64,000 nucleotides of DNA from Saccharopolyspora ipomoeae (GCF_029952525.1 NZ_JASAOF010000021.1:42843-106842), one strand, 5' to 3'. Shown: positions 16,611-24,737, counted from the first letter of the stretch. Notes: generated by a model not told the origin, from the letters alone. Translations and numbers: made by a program.

Positions 16611-17570
16611 GTGGACCTGGCGCGCTTGGTGGAGAGCTACCTGGAGCACCTGCAGGCTCGGAAGCTGGCGGCCAACTCGCTGCGCGCCTACCGCCGCGAC
16701 CTGGAGTCGGTGGCCGGTGAGCTCGCCGAGCTCACCGGCACGCCGTCCGACCGGCTGCCCGTCGACGACCTCGACGCCTCGGTGCTGCGGTCGGCGTTCG
16801 CGCGCTTCGCCGCCAAGCGCTCGGCGGCGACCGTGACGCGGGCCTGGTCGACGTGGAACGGGTTGTTCGGGTTCGGCGTCATCGAGGGCGCGGTGGCGGG
16901 CAATCCGATGCAGGTGGTGCCCAAGCCGCGCAGCGCCCCGGCCGCGCCCAAGCCGCTGCAGGGGGAGGAGACCCCGGAGCGCCTGCTCAAGCAGGTGGCC
17001 TCCGGGGTCCGGAAGGCCCGCAACCCGTGGCCGGAGCGGGACCTGGCGATCCTGGCGACGCTGCTGTGCACGGGTGTGCGCTCGGCGGAGCTGCTGGAGC
17101 TGACCGTGGCGTCGCTGGCCGGGCGCGGCGGCGACCGGCGGCTGCACGTGCAGGGCAAGGGTGGCAAGAGCCGGTCCATCCCGATCGAGGACAGCCTCGA
17201 CGGGCTGATCCAGACCTACCTGCGCACCCGCAAGCAGCGCTTCGGCAACCGGCTCCCCGGGGCCGAGCCGCTGTTCGTCGACCACCGCGGCGAGAAGCTG
17301 CAGCGCGGCGGCCTGCAGTACCTGGTGCGCCGGTCGCTGCAGGCCGCGGGCGTGTCCGATCGGGTGCAGCCCGGGGCGATGGTGCACGCGCTGCGCCACA
17401 CCTTCGCGACCCGCTTGGCCGAGGACGGGGCGAGCGCCGCCGAGATCGCCAAGCTCCTCGGGCACTCCTCGATCAACTCCAGCCAGACCTACATCGACGT
17501 CACCGCCCGTGAGCAGCGGCTGTCGGTCAAGGCGAACCGGACTCACCGGGTCCTCGGCGAGCTCGGCTGA
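16611..17570 (+). CDS. tyrosine recombinase/integrase (XerC/XerD-like)
   Basis: A 319-residue phage-integrase-family recombinase. An N-terminal SAM-like core-binding domain (residues 1-90, LVESYLEHLQARKLAANSLR) precedes the catalytic domain. The catalytic residues are Arg in TGVRSAEL, Lys in QGKGGKSR, HxxR in HALRHTFATR, His in LLGHSSINSSQ and the nucleophile in TYIDV. GTG 16611 has GGAGG 7 bases upstream. The order and length fit Xer-type chromosome resolution or a domesticated integrase. No att site or cargo is visible, so a housekeeping or orphan role is likelier than a mobile one. Confidence 0.88.
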   Translation: MDLARLVESYLEHLQARKLAANSLRAYRRDLESVAGELAELTGTPSDRLPVDDLDASVLRSAFARFAAKRSAATVTRAWSTWNGLFGFGVIEGAVAGNPMQVVPKPRSAPAAPKPLQGEETPERLLKQVASGVRKARNPWPERDLAILATLLCTGVRSAELLELTVASLAGRGGDRRLHVQGKGGKSRSIPIEDSLDGLIQTYLRTRKQRFGNRLPGAEPLFVDHRGEKLQRGGLQYLVRRSLQAAGVSDRVQPGAMVHALRHTFATRLAEDGASAAEIAKLLGHSSINSSQTYIDVTAREQRLSVKANRTHRVLGELG

Positions 17571-17645
17571 GAGGAGTTCTGGTGCTTGCCCTGCTCGGCG
17601 GCGCGGGCTGAGTCCCGCACCTGGAGCAGCGGCTCCGGGAAAGGC

Positions 17646-18278
17646 CTAGCCCCAGGAGGTCGCTTCGGCGAGCCCGATTCGGGCGCCCCACGGGTCGGTG
17701 AGCAGCATCGTCTTGCCCAGCACCGGGTGGGTGCGGCGCTCGACCTCGCCGTCTCGCTCGGCGGCGTAGCGCTCGATCTCGTCGAGGTCGGCGACCGCGA
17801 CGTAGCACAGCCAGCCCGTCTCGCCGGTGGCTTCGGTGCGCCCGGCGACCGTCCGGCCCGCGGAGGTGTAGGCGCCGTCCTGGACCTCCCAGCCCAGGGT
17901 GTCGGCCCAGAACGCGTCGGCGCGGGCGGTGTCGGTCGTGGTCAGCTCCGCCCAGCAGGGTTCGCCCGGGCGCGGTTCCGGGGCCAGCGGACCGTGCTGG
18001 GCGCGTCCCTTGGTGACCTGCGCGAGCGCGTCGTCCGGGCCGGTCAGCGAGCAGTCCATCGGGGCCCCGGCGAACACCAGCCGGAACCCGGTGGCCTCGT
18101 CGGCGCGGGGCTTGCGGATGAACGCGCAGCGGCGGTTGCCGACCCAGCAGTCCAGGCCGGGACCGGCCGGGACCGGGGACCAGTCGAGCACGGCGCGGTA
18201 GAAGAAGGCAGCATCGATCGGGTCGGGACTGAGCAGGTCGACGCGGCGCAAGCCGCGGACCGCGGGACGTGCGGACAC
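17646..18278 (-). CDS. VOC-family protein (two glyoxalase-like repeats)
   Basis: About 210 residues with two vicinal-oxygen-chelate modules: VRGLRRVDLLSPDPIDAAFF...WVGNRRCAF and CWAELTTTDTARADAFWADT...GWLCYVAVADLDE. The closing strand is LLTDPWGARIGLAE. GTG 18278 is chosen over the longer ATG 18326 because GAGG lies 8 bases upstream of it. Members bind or modify small molecules such as antibiotics or aldehydes. The metal ligands are not obvious, so a binding role is possible. Three copies of a 15-bp repeat lie just upstream (18338-18395). Confidence 0.8.
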   Translation of the reverse strand: MSARPAVRGLRRVDLLSPDPIDAAFFYRAVLDWSPVPAGPGLDCWVGNRRCAFIRKPRADEATGFRLVFAGAPMDCSLTGPDDALAQVTKGRAQHGPLAPEPRPGEPCWAELTTTDTARADAFWADTLGWEVQDGAYTSAGRTVAGRTEATGETGWLCYVAVADLDEIERYAAERDGEVERRTHPVLGKTMLLTDPWGARIGLAEATSWG

Positions 18279-18337
18279 CGTCGTTTCCTCGCCGCCGGGG
18301 TTCGTCTCATCTTGCCACCCGGTCATGTCGTCACAAT

Positions 18338-18395
18338 GCTCCGTTTGCCGTTCCGGGCTCCGTTTGCCGTTCGGCAGTGGGCTCCGTTCGCCGTT
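18338..18395. repeat. triple 15-bp repeat upstream of the VOC gene
   Basis: GCTCCGTTTGCCGTT occurs at 18338-18352 and 18357-18371, and GCTCCGTTCGCCGTT at 18381-18395. On the minus strand these read AACGGCAAACGGAGC. The spacing is 19 then 24 bases. They fill the gap between the zinc-finger gene stop and the VOC start, so they may be regulator binding sites or a small iteron-like array. Confidence 0.6.
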
Positions 18396-18419
18396 GCGGC
18401 CGGGCGGGTCCTTCGGTGT

Positions 18420-18791
18420 TCAGCGGAGGCGTTCGAGCTCGGCGGCCACGTCGACGACCTGGGCCGCGAGCTTGCGCACGTCCGCGTGGTCGGCATCGTC
18501 GTCGACCGCGGTGACCACGTCCTCGGCCGCGCAGCGCAGCTGGAACAGGCGGTCCTGCAGGTCCGCGAGCTCGACGGCCGAGAGCACCACCGAGTCCTCG
18601 GGGAGTCCGCCGCGCTGCACCGCCGTGCGCCGCTCGTAGGCGCGCTGCCTGCACGACTGGGCGCAGTACAGGCGCGGCCTGCCCTGCCGCCCTGAATCGG
18701 GCACGCGCCTGCCGCACCAGGCGCAGTGCCGCACCTGGCGAGCTCGTCGGGTCGGCTCGACGGGGTTGTCCACGCTGATCACGTTAGTCAA
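18420..18791 (-). CDS. small zinc-finger protein with coiled-coil-like tail
   Basis: A 123-residue protein I cannot name. Residues ~22-52 carry a CxxC...CxxxC arrangement (HCAWCGRRV ... LYCAQSCRQRAYERR) that should bind one zinc and resembles small nucleic-acid-binding fingers. Residues ~65-123 are acidic and predicted helical (ELADLQDRLFQLRCAAEDVV). ATG 18791 is the only sensible start. A DNA/RNA-binding or adaptor role is an inference. It is divergent from the glycerophosphodiesterase gene. Confidence 0.7.
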   Translation of the reverse strand: MTNVISVDNPVEPTRRARQVRHCAWCGRRVPDSGRQGRPRLYCAQSCRQRAYERRTAVQRGGLPEDSVVLSAVELADLQDRLFQLRCAAEDVVTAVDDDADHADVRKLAAQVVDVAAELERLR

Positions 18792-18880
18792 TCCCGGTGA
18801 TCTTCACCGACCCGCCACGCCGAGGTCACGTCCACCGGCCGGTTACCCGGGAGTCACCTGGGTGGGGGACAGTGGTCCTC

Positions 18881-19648
18881 GTGACGCATCCCTTCCTGGA
18901 CGGGCCGTTGCCGCGCGCGTTCGCCCACCGCGGCTGGCACCTCGGCGAACTCGCCGACATGGAGAACTCGCTCAGCGCCTTCCGCGCCGCCGCGGACGAG
19001 GGCTACCGGTACGTCGAGACCGATGTGCACGCCACGGCCGACGGTGTCGTGGTGCTGCACCACGACGCGAACCTGCGGCGCACCACCGACCGGGCGGGTG
19101 AGATCGCGCGCCTGCCGTTCGCGGAGGTCGCCCGCGCCCGCATCTGCGGCCGGGAACCGGTGGCGAGCCTGGACGCGGCGCTGGAGGAGTTCCCGGACCT
19201 GCTGCTCAACATCGACGTCAAGGCCGACAGCGCCGCCGGACCGGTCCTGCGGACCCTGCGCAGGCACAACGCCTGGGACCGGGTGTGCCTGGCCTCCTTC
19301 GACGACCGGCGGCTGACCCTGCTGCGCAAGGTCGGCGGGGGACGCCTGCTGACCTCCACCGGGCAGCGCGGTGTCGCGGCGCTGTGGGCGTGCTCGCGGG
19401 CCGGGTCGCTGTTCCGGCGGAAGCTGATCCGGGGAGCGGCCGTGCAGGTCCCCGTGCGGCACCAGGGGCTGGAGGTCGTCGACGAGCGGTTCGTGGCCCT
19501 GGCGCACCGGTGGGGCGTGGAGGTCCACGTGTGGACCGTCGACGACCCCGCGGAGATGCGGCGGCTGCTGGATCTCGGCGTGGACGGGCTGGTCACCGAC
19601 CGGCCCGACCTGCTGAACGGGTTGCTGCGGGAACGCGTCGCGGGATAA
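18881..19648 (+). CDS. glycerophosphodiester phosphodiesterase
   Basis: A 255-residue GDPD-family TIM barrel. Catalytic motifs are FAHRGWH (HRG, with His as general acid/base), ENSLSAFRAA, VETDVHATADGVVVLHHD (metal-binding Glu/Asp and second catalytic His), NIDVKAD, and VHVWTVDDPAEMRRLLDLGV near the end. It hydrolyses glycerophosphodiesters to glycerol-3-phosphate and an alcohol. No signal peptide is seen, so it should be cytoplasmic. The start is taken as GTG 18881; GTG 18872 in the same frame is an alternative. Confidence 0.9.
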   Translation: MTHPFLDGPLPRAFAHRGWHLGELADMENSLSAFRAAADEGYRYVETDVHATADGVVVLHHDANLRRTTDRAGEIARLPFAEVARARICGREPVASLDAALEEFPDLLLNIDVKADSAAGPVLRTLRRHNAWDRVCLASFDDRRLTLLRKVGGGRLLTSTGQRGVAALWACSRAGSLFRRKLIRGAAVQVPVRHQGLEVVDERFVALAHRWGVEVHVWTVDDPAEMRRLLDLGVDGLVTDRPDLLNGLLRERVAG

Positions 19649-19744
19649 GCGGAAGAATCGTGCGCGAGTGCGTCTCACGACCACTCCGGTAGCCAGTATG
19701 GTGCCTCCAATCGAGTGATCCACTCCGCCGGAGGACCGAACGGA

Positions 19745-21151
19745 ATGAGCGTGATGGACAGCGAAGCGGGACCCGGGACCGCGCAGCGTCGGCGGGAACA
19801 ACGCGGCTGGTGCTGGTACGACTGGGCGAACTCGGTGTTCCCCACGTCGGTGACCACCGTCTTCCTCTCGCTGTACCTGACCTCGGTGGCCACCGCCGCG
19901 GCCAAGGCCGACGTCGCGCGCAACGGCCTGAACGCCTGCGCCGGCGACAACTCGCTGGTCAACTGCGACATCTCGATGCTGGGGCTGACGTTCCCTGCCG
20001 GGTCGCTGTGGGGTTACCTGCTGTCGGTGGCCACGGTGGTGCAGGTCGTGGTGCTGCCGATCACCGGCGCCATCGCCGACCGCACCCAGAACAAGCGCAT
20101 GATGCTGGCGATCTTCGCCTTCGGCGGCGCGTTCACCACCGGGCTGCTCGCGCTGGTCGCCGGGCAGAACTGGCAGCTGGGCGTGGTGCTGTTCATCATC
20201 GGCAACATCTGCTTCGGCGCCTCGATCGTCGTCTACTACTCGTTCCTGCCCGAGATCGCCGACGCCGACGAGCGCGACCGGGTCTCCACCCGCGGCTGGG
20301 CGATCGGCTACCTCGGCGGCGGCACGGCGCTGGCGCTGCACCTGGTCATCTACCTCGGGCACGACGCCGTGGGCCTGTCGGAGTCGGCGGCCGTCCGGCT
20401 GATCTTCTTCTCCTCCGGCGTCTGGTGGGCGGTGTTCACGCTGCTGCCGCTGACCGCGCTGCGCAGGCACCAGGCGCCCGAGGGCGGGGAGAGGGGAACC
20501 GCGGCGGTCACCGCGGGCTTCAAGCAGCTGCTGCACACGCTGCGCGAGGCCAAGCACTTCCCGCTGACCCTGGCGTTCCTGGGCGCCTACTGGATCTACA
20601 CCGACGGCATCTCCACGGTCTCCCAGGTCTCGGCGCAGTACGGCAGCCTGGAGCTCAAGCTGCCGCAGGACTCGCTGATCGTGACGCTGCTGATCGTGCA
20701 GTTCATCGCCTTCGTCGGCGGTGTGCTGCACGGGGTGCTGGCCCGCCGGATCGGCGCGAAGAAGACCATCCTGGTCAGCCTGGCGTTCTGGTTGCTGGTG
20801 CTGGTGGCGGCCTACTTCGTGCAGGCCGGGCAGCAGATGCAGTTCTACGGGCTGGCCGTGGGGATCGGTCTCGTCCTCGGGGGCACCAACGCGCTGTCCC
20901 GTTCGTTGTTCAGCCAGATGATTCCGCCGGGCCGCGAGGCCGAGTACTTCTCGCTCTACGAGGTGGGGGAGCGCTCGACGTCGTGGCTCGGGCCGCTGGT
21001 GTTCGCCGGGGTCGGTCAGGCGACCGGCTCGTTCCGGCTGGCCATCATCTCGCTGGTGATCTTCTTCGCGGTCGGCCTGGTGCTGGTCGCGCTGGTGCCG
21101 GTCCGCCGGGCCATCGAGGCGGTGGGCAACCGGGCACCGGAGCTGCTCTGA
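19745..21151 (+). CDS. MFS transporter, UMF1/Atg22-like family
   Basis: A 468-residue membrane protein with about 12 transmembrane segments. The N-terminal signature WCWYDWANSVFPTSVTTVFL is typical of the UMF1 (Atg22-like) branch of the major facilitator superfamily. GAIADRTQNKRMM matches the loop 2-3 motif and GYLGGGTALALH the middle region. ATG 19745 follows GGAGG by 10 bases. It exports or takes up an unknown small solute, possibly amino acids by analogy with vacuolar Atg22. Confidence 0.88.
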   Translation: MSVMDSEAGPGTAQRRREQRGWCWYDWANSVFPTSVTTVFLSLYLTSVATAAAKADVARNGLNACAGDNSLVNCDISMLGLTFPAGSLWGYLLSVATVVQVVVLPITGAIADRTQNKRMMLAIFAFGGAFTTGLLALVAGQNWQLGVVLFIIGNICFGASIVVYYSFLPEIADADERDRVSTRGWAIGYLGGGTALALHLVIYLGHDAVGLSESAAVRLIFFSSGVWWAVFTLLPLTALRRHQAPEGGERGTAAVTAGFKQLLHTLREAKHFPLTLAFLGAYWIYTDGISTVSQVSAQYGSLELKLPQDSLIVTLLIVQFIAFVGGVLHGVLARRIGAKKTILVSLAFWLLVLVAAYFVQAGQQMQFYGLAVGIGLVLGGTNALSRSLFSQMIPPGREAEYFSLYEVGERSTSWLGPLVFAGVGQATGSFRLAIISLVIFFAVGLVLVALVPVRRAIEAVGNRAPELL

Positions 21152-21288
21152 GTCATGTGCGCAGCGTGATCAGGCGTGTTCGTCTCGCGATCGAGCGCGC
21201 ATTGCTCCATGCTGGTGATCTAGGTGGTGCGGGGAATCCGCGGAAACGGAATATGCCAGTACGCTGCGTTGTGATCACGGGGAGGATC

Positions 21289-21360
21289 ATGGCATTACGA
21301 GCAGTCACGTCCAGGGCAGGTCCTTCGGCCGTACGGGTCGTGATCTGCATCCCACAATGA
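21289..21360 (+). CDS. possible 23-residue small protein or leader peptide
   Basis: ATG 21289 is preceded by GGGGAGG (3-base spacing). The frame encodes 23 residues, MALRAVTSRAGPSAVRVV followed by ICIPQ, basic at the N-terminal half and hydrophobic at the C-terminal half. It is too short to score by composition, and I know no family for it. It may be a genuine small protein, a leader peptide of an attenuation system for what follows, or chance. Its position about 270 bases before rbpA makes a leader role less likely unless the transcripts are joined. Confidence 0.35.
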   Translation: MALRAVTSRAGPSAVRVVICIPQ

Positions 21361-21543
21361 CTAACAATCCGGGGTCCTGCTTGGCGGTAGTGACCGGACA
21401 TCTGGCACTATCACCCGTTCGAACCCACCTACGGATTGCTGTCGGGAGAACGCGTCACGAACGCGACCTGGCCGCGTCCCTAGGAGGACAGCCGTCGTTG
21501 ACGGGTGAACAATGTCACCGACGGCGACCAGCAGCACGACACC

Positions 21544-21571
21544 GGGAACAGACGACGGGTACTCCGTCGTT
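21544..21571 (+). promoter_or_regulatory. SigR/SigH-type promoter of rbpA
   Basis: GGGAAC (21544-21549), a 19-base spacer and GTT (21569-21571) fit the GGGAAT-N18/19-GTT form recognised by the thiol-oxidative-stress sigma factors SigR (Streptomyces) and SigH (mycobacteria). It lies about 60 bases before the rbpA start. In Streptomyces rbpA belongs to the SigR regulon, which supports the assignment. Confidence 0.6.
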
Positions 21572-21630
21572 GCACACGGTGAGCACAACCGCTCGGGAAC
21601 TGCGCCCGAGCCGAAGGGAAAGGAACCGTC

Positions 21631-21969
21631 ATGGCCGACCGCGTTCTGCGTGGCAGCCGGCTCGGAGCTGTCAGCTACGAGACCGACCGTAACCACGACC
21701 TCGCACCGCGCCGGACGGTGCGCTACGCCTGCCCCAAGAGCCACGAGTTCGAGGTGCCCTTCTCCGACGACGCCGAGGTCCCCCCGACTTGGGAATGCCG
21801 CCTGCACGGCACCGAGTCGAAGATCATCGACGGCAACGAGCCGGAGCAGAAGAAGAGCAAGCCGCCGCGCACCCACTGGGACATGCTGCTCGAACGGCGC
21901 ACGATCCCTGAGCTCGAAGAGCTGCTCAACGAGCGGCTGGAGCTGTTGAGGACTCGTCGGGGTCGTTGA
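21631..21969 (+). CDS. rbpA: RNA polymerase-binding protein RbpA
   Basis: A 112-residue actinobacterial transcription factor that stabilises the holoenzyme with the primary sigma factor and the open complex. Order: N-terminal tail (DRVLRGSRLGAVSYETDRNH), zinc-binding or zinc-like core (VRYACPKSHEFEVPFSDDAE and WECRLHG), basic linker (EPEQKKSKPPRTHWDMLLERR, cut here for length as KKSKPPRTHWDML), and the sigma-interaction domain (TIPELEELLNERLELLR). AAAGGA lies 6 bases before ATG 21631. A SigR-like promoter precedes it and a strong hairpin terminator follows. Confidence 0.97.
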   Translation: MADRVLRGSRLGAVSYETDRNHDLAPRRTVRYACPKSHEFEVPFSDDAEVPPTWECRLHGTESKIIDGNEPEQKKSKPPRTHWDMLLERRTIPELEELLNERLELLRTRRGR

Positions 21970-21984
21970 TTCATTGAACATCGC

Positions 21985-22019
21985 AAGCGCCCGGGCTCTT
22001 ACTTGTGGCTCGGGCGCTT
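21985..22019 (+). terminator. terminator after rbpA
   Basis: A 12-bp inverted repeat (AAGCGCCCGGGC 21985-21996 / GCTCGGGCGCTT 22008-22019, one G-T pair) with an 11-base loop, beginning 15 bases after the rbpA stop. No long T-run follows, as is common in actinomycetes. Confidence 0.7.
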
Positions 22020-22059
22020 ACGTGTGTCCGGGGTAGGGTTTAAAGATCAACTGCTCCGT

Positions 22060-22229
22060 GGTCTTGTTGCTTGGCGGTGCGGGTAGCGGAACCTGACACG
22101 CCTTCTGGCTCCGGGATCCGAGGCTCATGTATGCCGATACACGACACGTCGGCTCCCCAGAAGACGTGTCAGAACCCGCGGCGGTGCCAGTTGCTCAGGT
22201 GGGGTACTGAGAAACCGGCTTCGCCGGTT
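22060..22229. repeat. family-C palindromic intergenic repeat, copy 1
   Basis: A compound structure between the rbpA terminator and the ppm1 stop. The outer arms are CTGACACGCCTTCTGG (22093-22108) and CCAGAAGACGTGTCAG (22159-22174), 15 of 16 paired. The inner hairpin is TGTAT-gccg-ATACA (22128-22141). A trailing 7-bp hairpin AACCGGC-TTC-GCCGGTT (22213-22229) can terminate ppm1 on the minus strand. The upstream block GGCGGTGCGGGT and the inner hairpin recur at 58562-58640. The block GAACCCGCGGCGGTGCCAG (22174-22192) recurs, inverted, at 63944-63962. It is probably a REP-type dispersed element. Confidence 0.65.
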
Positions 22230-22241
22230 GCCTGACGTGGA

Positions 22242-23015
22242 TCAGGGGAGTAGCTGGCGTGCGGTTCTCGTTGCTTGGGTGGTTCTTCTGCGGATTCCCC
22301 ACGTGGTGACCCTGAGCAGGGCTTCCTTGACGATGTCGGCGTCCATCTTGGAGGTGCCGAGCTCTCGTTCGACGAAGGTGATGGGGACTTCGGCGACCTT
22401 GAAGCCCGCTTCCACCGCGCGCAGGGCCAGGTCCACCTGGAAGCAGTAGCCCTGCGAGGCGACGTTGTGCAGCTGGAGGGTTTCCAGGACCTCTCGGCGG
22501 TAGACGCGGTAGCCCGAGGTGATGTCGTTGATCGGGACGCCCAGGGCGAGCTTGGAGTAGAGGTTGGCGCCCCGGGACAGGAACTCCCGGTACCAGGGCC
22601 AGTTCACCGTGCGACCGCCCGTGACGTAGCGGGAGCCCAGGACCACGTCGGCGCCCGTGCCCCGCTCACCGAGCATGCCGACCAGGCGCGGCAGGTCCTC
22701 CGGGGCGTGCGAGCCGTCGGCGTCCATCTCCATGATCGCCGTGTGATCGCGAGCCAGGGCCCACTCGAACCCGGCGACGTACGCGGCCCCCAGACCGGCC
22801 TTCGCCGTGCGGTGCAGGACGTGCACCCGGTCGTCCTCGGCCGCCAGCCGGTCGGCGACCTCACCGGTGCCGTCGGGGCTGCCGTCGTCGACGACCAGCA
22901 CGTTCGCCGTCGGCAGCGCGTCGAACAGCCGCCGCACGATCGGCTCCAGGTTCTCCCGCTCGTTGTAGGTCGGGATCACCACCAGCACCTTCTCGGCCGG
23001 CGCTTGCCTCGCCAT
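22242..23015 (-). CDS. ppm1: polyprenol-monophosphomannose synthase (Ppm1 catalytic domain)
   Basis: A 257-residue GT2 glycosyltransferase that makes polyprenol-phosphate-mannose from GDP-mannose on the cytoplasmic membrane face, the mannose donor for lipoglycans and protein O-mannosylation. Motifs: [33 protein letters not shown], the metal-binding EMDADGSH (DxD), GSRYVTGG and [15 protein letters not shown]. There are no transmembrane segments, as in Ppm1/D2-type enzymes. ATG 23015 is chosen over ATG 23021 because AGGAGG ends 6 bases before it. The lnt gene lies just upstream in the same direction, the arrangement whose fusion forms mycobacterial Ppm1. Confidence 0.93.
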   Translation of the reverse strand: MARQAPAEKVLVVIPTYNERENLEPIVRRLFDALPTANVLVVDDGSPDGTGEVADRLAAEDDRVHVLHRTAKAGLGAAYVAGFEWALARDHTAIMEMDADGSHAPEDLPRLVGMLGERGTGADVVLGSRYVTGGRTVNWPWYREFLSRGANLYSKLALGVPINDITSGYRVYRREVLETLQLHNVASQGYCFQVDLALRAVEAGFKVAEVPITFVERELGTSKMDADIVKEALLRVTTWGIRRRTTQATRTARQLLP

Positions 23016-23066
23016 CCACATCCTCCTAGCCGGTCGTCGCCGACCGGCCGCGCACTCGTTCGTCGA

Positions 23067-24737
23067 TCAGGCGCCGGACTTCCGCGCCCGCCACCCGGCG
23101 GCCGCGATCGCGCCCACCCCCAGCACCGCCAGTGTCCACATCGGAACCGAACCGAGCTCGGTCGCCCAGGTTCGATTCGACCGCAGCGGAACCTCGGCGA
23201 CCAGGTTCTGCTCGGTGAACAGCTCCGTCCGCGCGGCCACCGACCCGTCCGGCGCCACCACGGCGCTGACCCCGCTGGTCGCGCCGACCAGCACCGCGCG
23301 ACCCGTCTCCACCGCGCGCAGCCGCGACATCGCCAGCTGCTGGTAGCTCATCTCGGAATGCCCGTACCAGGCGTTGTTGGTGGGCACCGCCAGCAGCGTG
23401 GCGCCCTCCGCCGCGGCCGGGCCGAACACGTCGTCGTAGGCGACGTCGTAGCAGATGCCCACGCCCAGCTTCAGGCCCGCGACGTCGAGCACGCCCGGGT
23501 CGTCGCCCGGGACCATGTCGGACTGGAAGCGGTCCACGAACGGGCTGACCAGGCGCGCGACCTCGCGCATCGGGATCGTCTCGGCGAAGGGCACCAGGTG
23601 CTGCTTGACGTAGCGGTCGCCGAAGCCGGTCTCCGGGTCCCAGCGCACGATCTCGTTGCGCAGCTGCTGGTCGCGGTCCTGCCCCAGCCCGCCGACGATC
23701 AGCGGCACCCCCAGCCGGGAGGCGATCGCCGACAGCTCCGGATCGCTGCGTGCCGGGCCCCAGCTGCCGACCTGCTCCGGGAACAGCACGAAGTCGGGTT
23801 TGGGCACGCGCCCGGCCTGCACGTCGTCCACGAGCTCCTCAGCGGCGCGCACGTGGTTGTCGTGCAGCACGTCGTCCTCGTAGAGCAGGCCCAGGCCGAG
23901 GTTGGGGGCGTTGCCCTGGATGATCGCCACCCGCTTGGTCCCGGCGTTGGCGTCGGTGCCCACCAGCGGCCAGCACGCCAGCCCGCCCAGCAGCGGCACC
24001 GCGATCGCGGCCACCGGCACCGCCCAGCGGCGCGGGGCGCGGATCAGCCCAGCCCGCCCGATGAGGCCAGCCCGCCCGATCAGCCCAGCCCGCCCGATCA
24101 GCCCAGCCCGCCCGATCAGCCCAGCCCGCCCGATCAACTCCGCCAGGCCGGACCCGGCCAGGGCCACGGCGAAGGAGACCAGGGTGGCGCCGCCGATCGC
24201 GGCCAGCGACAGCATCGGACCGGTGTCCTGGGTGAAGGCCAGCCTGCCCCACGGGAAACCGCCGAAGGGGAACGCCGAGCGCACCGACTCGGCGGTGACG
24301 AACACCGCCGCCATCCACACCGGAGCCACCGGAAGGCGGCTGACCAGGGCCATCCCGGCACCGGCCAGGCCGATGAACAGCGCCTCCACCGCGGCCACGC
24401 CCAGCCAGGGCCAGGGGCCGAAGTCGGCGCCGAGGAAGTCCTGCAGCCAGCCCAGCAGAGGCAGCAGGAACGCGAAGCCGAACACCACGCCGTAGCCGAA
24501 GCCCGCGCGCGCACTGCGGTGGCGCACCACGGCGCCCAGCACCGCGATCGCCAGCGGCGCGACCCACCAGGCCTCGCGCGGCGGTGACCCCGCGTAGAGG
24601 GCGAACCCGGCGGCGATCACCGCGACGAGGCGCAGCGCCCACGCGGCCCGCGGTCCGGGAGTGCGTCGAACCGGCTGCGCGACGTCCTGCGCAGGAGCCG
24701 TGGGGACTACCACCCGATCAACCTTCTCGGTGCTCAT
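23067..24737 (-). CDS. lnt: apolipoprotein N-acyltransferase
   Basis: A 556-residue membrane enzyme that N-acylates the lipid-modified N-terminal cysteine of lipoproteins. About seven or eight transmembrane helices occupy residues 30-260. The extracytoplasmic nitrilase domain has the triad Glu (VLFPEQ), Lys (YVKQHLVPF) and Cys (GICYDVAY), and VPTNNAWYGHSEMSYQQL follows. ATG 24737 fits the family start. Unusual: residues ~203-232 are five tandem GRAGLI units made by an 18-bp DNA repeat, placed after the sixth helix. It pairs with ppm1 downstream, 51 bases away. Confidence 0.93.
   Translation of the reverse strand: MSTEKVDRVVVPTAPAQDVAQPVRRTPGPRAAWALRLVAVIAAGFALYAGSPPREAWWVAPLAIAVLGAVVRHRSARAGFGYGVVFGFAFLLPLLGWLQDFLGADFGPWPWLGVAAVEALFIGLAGAGMALVSRLPVAPVWMAAVFVTAESVRSAFPFGGFPWGRLAFTQDTGPMLSLAAIGGATLVSFAVALAGSGLAELIGRAGLIGRAGLIGRAGLIGRAGLIGRAGLIRAPRRWAVPVAAIAVPLLGGLACWPLVGTDANAGTKRVAIIQGNAPNLGLGLLYEDDVLHDNHVRAAEELVDDVQAGRVPKPDFVLFPEQVGSWGPARSDPELSAIASRLGVPLIVGGLGQDRDQQLRNEIVRWDPETGFGDRYVKQHLVPFAETIPMREVARLVSPFVDRFQSDMVPGDDPGVLDVAGLKLGVGICYDVAYDDVFGPAAAEGATLLAVPTNNAWYGHSEMSYQQLAMSRLRAVETGRAVLVGATSGVSAVVAPDGSVAARTELFTEQNLVAEVPLRSNRTWATELGSVPMWTLAVLGVGAIAAAGWRARKSGA
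24042..24131. repeat. 18-bp minisatellite inside lnt
   Basis: Five head-to-tail 18-bp units (plus-strand unit GATCAGCCCAGCCCGCCC) at 24042-24131. Four are identical and the second (24060-24077) has ATGAGG in place of ATCAGC. A partial sixth begins at 24132. Each unit adds six residues in frame (GRAGLI), so slippage changes protein length without a frameshift. Confidence 0.9.

Larger units (their letters stand above)
21152..21630. other. 479-bp intergenic region upstream of rbpA
   Basis: Holds a possible 23-codon reading frame with a strong ribosome binding site (21289-21360) and a SigR-like promoter (21544-21571). No other gene is recognisable. Between the two (21361-21543) I see no clear terminator. 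A strong AGGAGG at 21483-21488 is followed by no sensible frame. Confidence 0.5.

Noticed and set aside
24042..24131. Tandem repeats considered as a CRISPR array
   Set aside because: Units are contiguous 18-mers with no spacers, in frame within lnt.
22275..24587. A 770-codon open frame on the plus strand across ppm1 and lnt
   Set aside because: Shadow of two well-supported minus-strand genes. The apparent SPPDQP repeats are the antisense of the lnt minisatellite.
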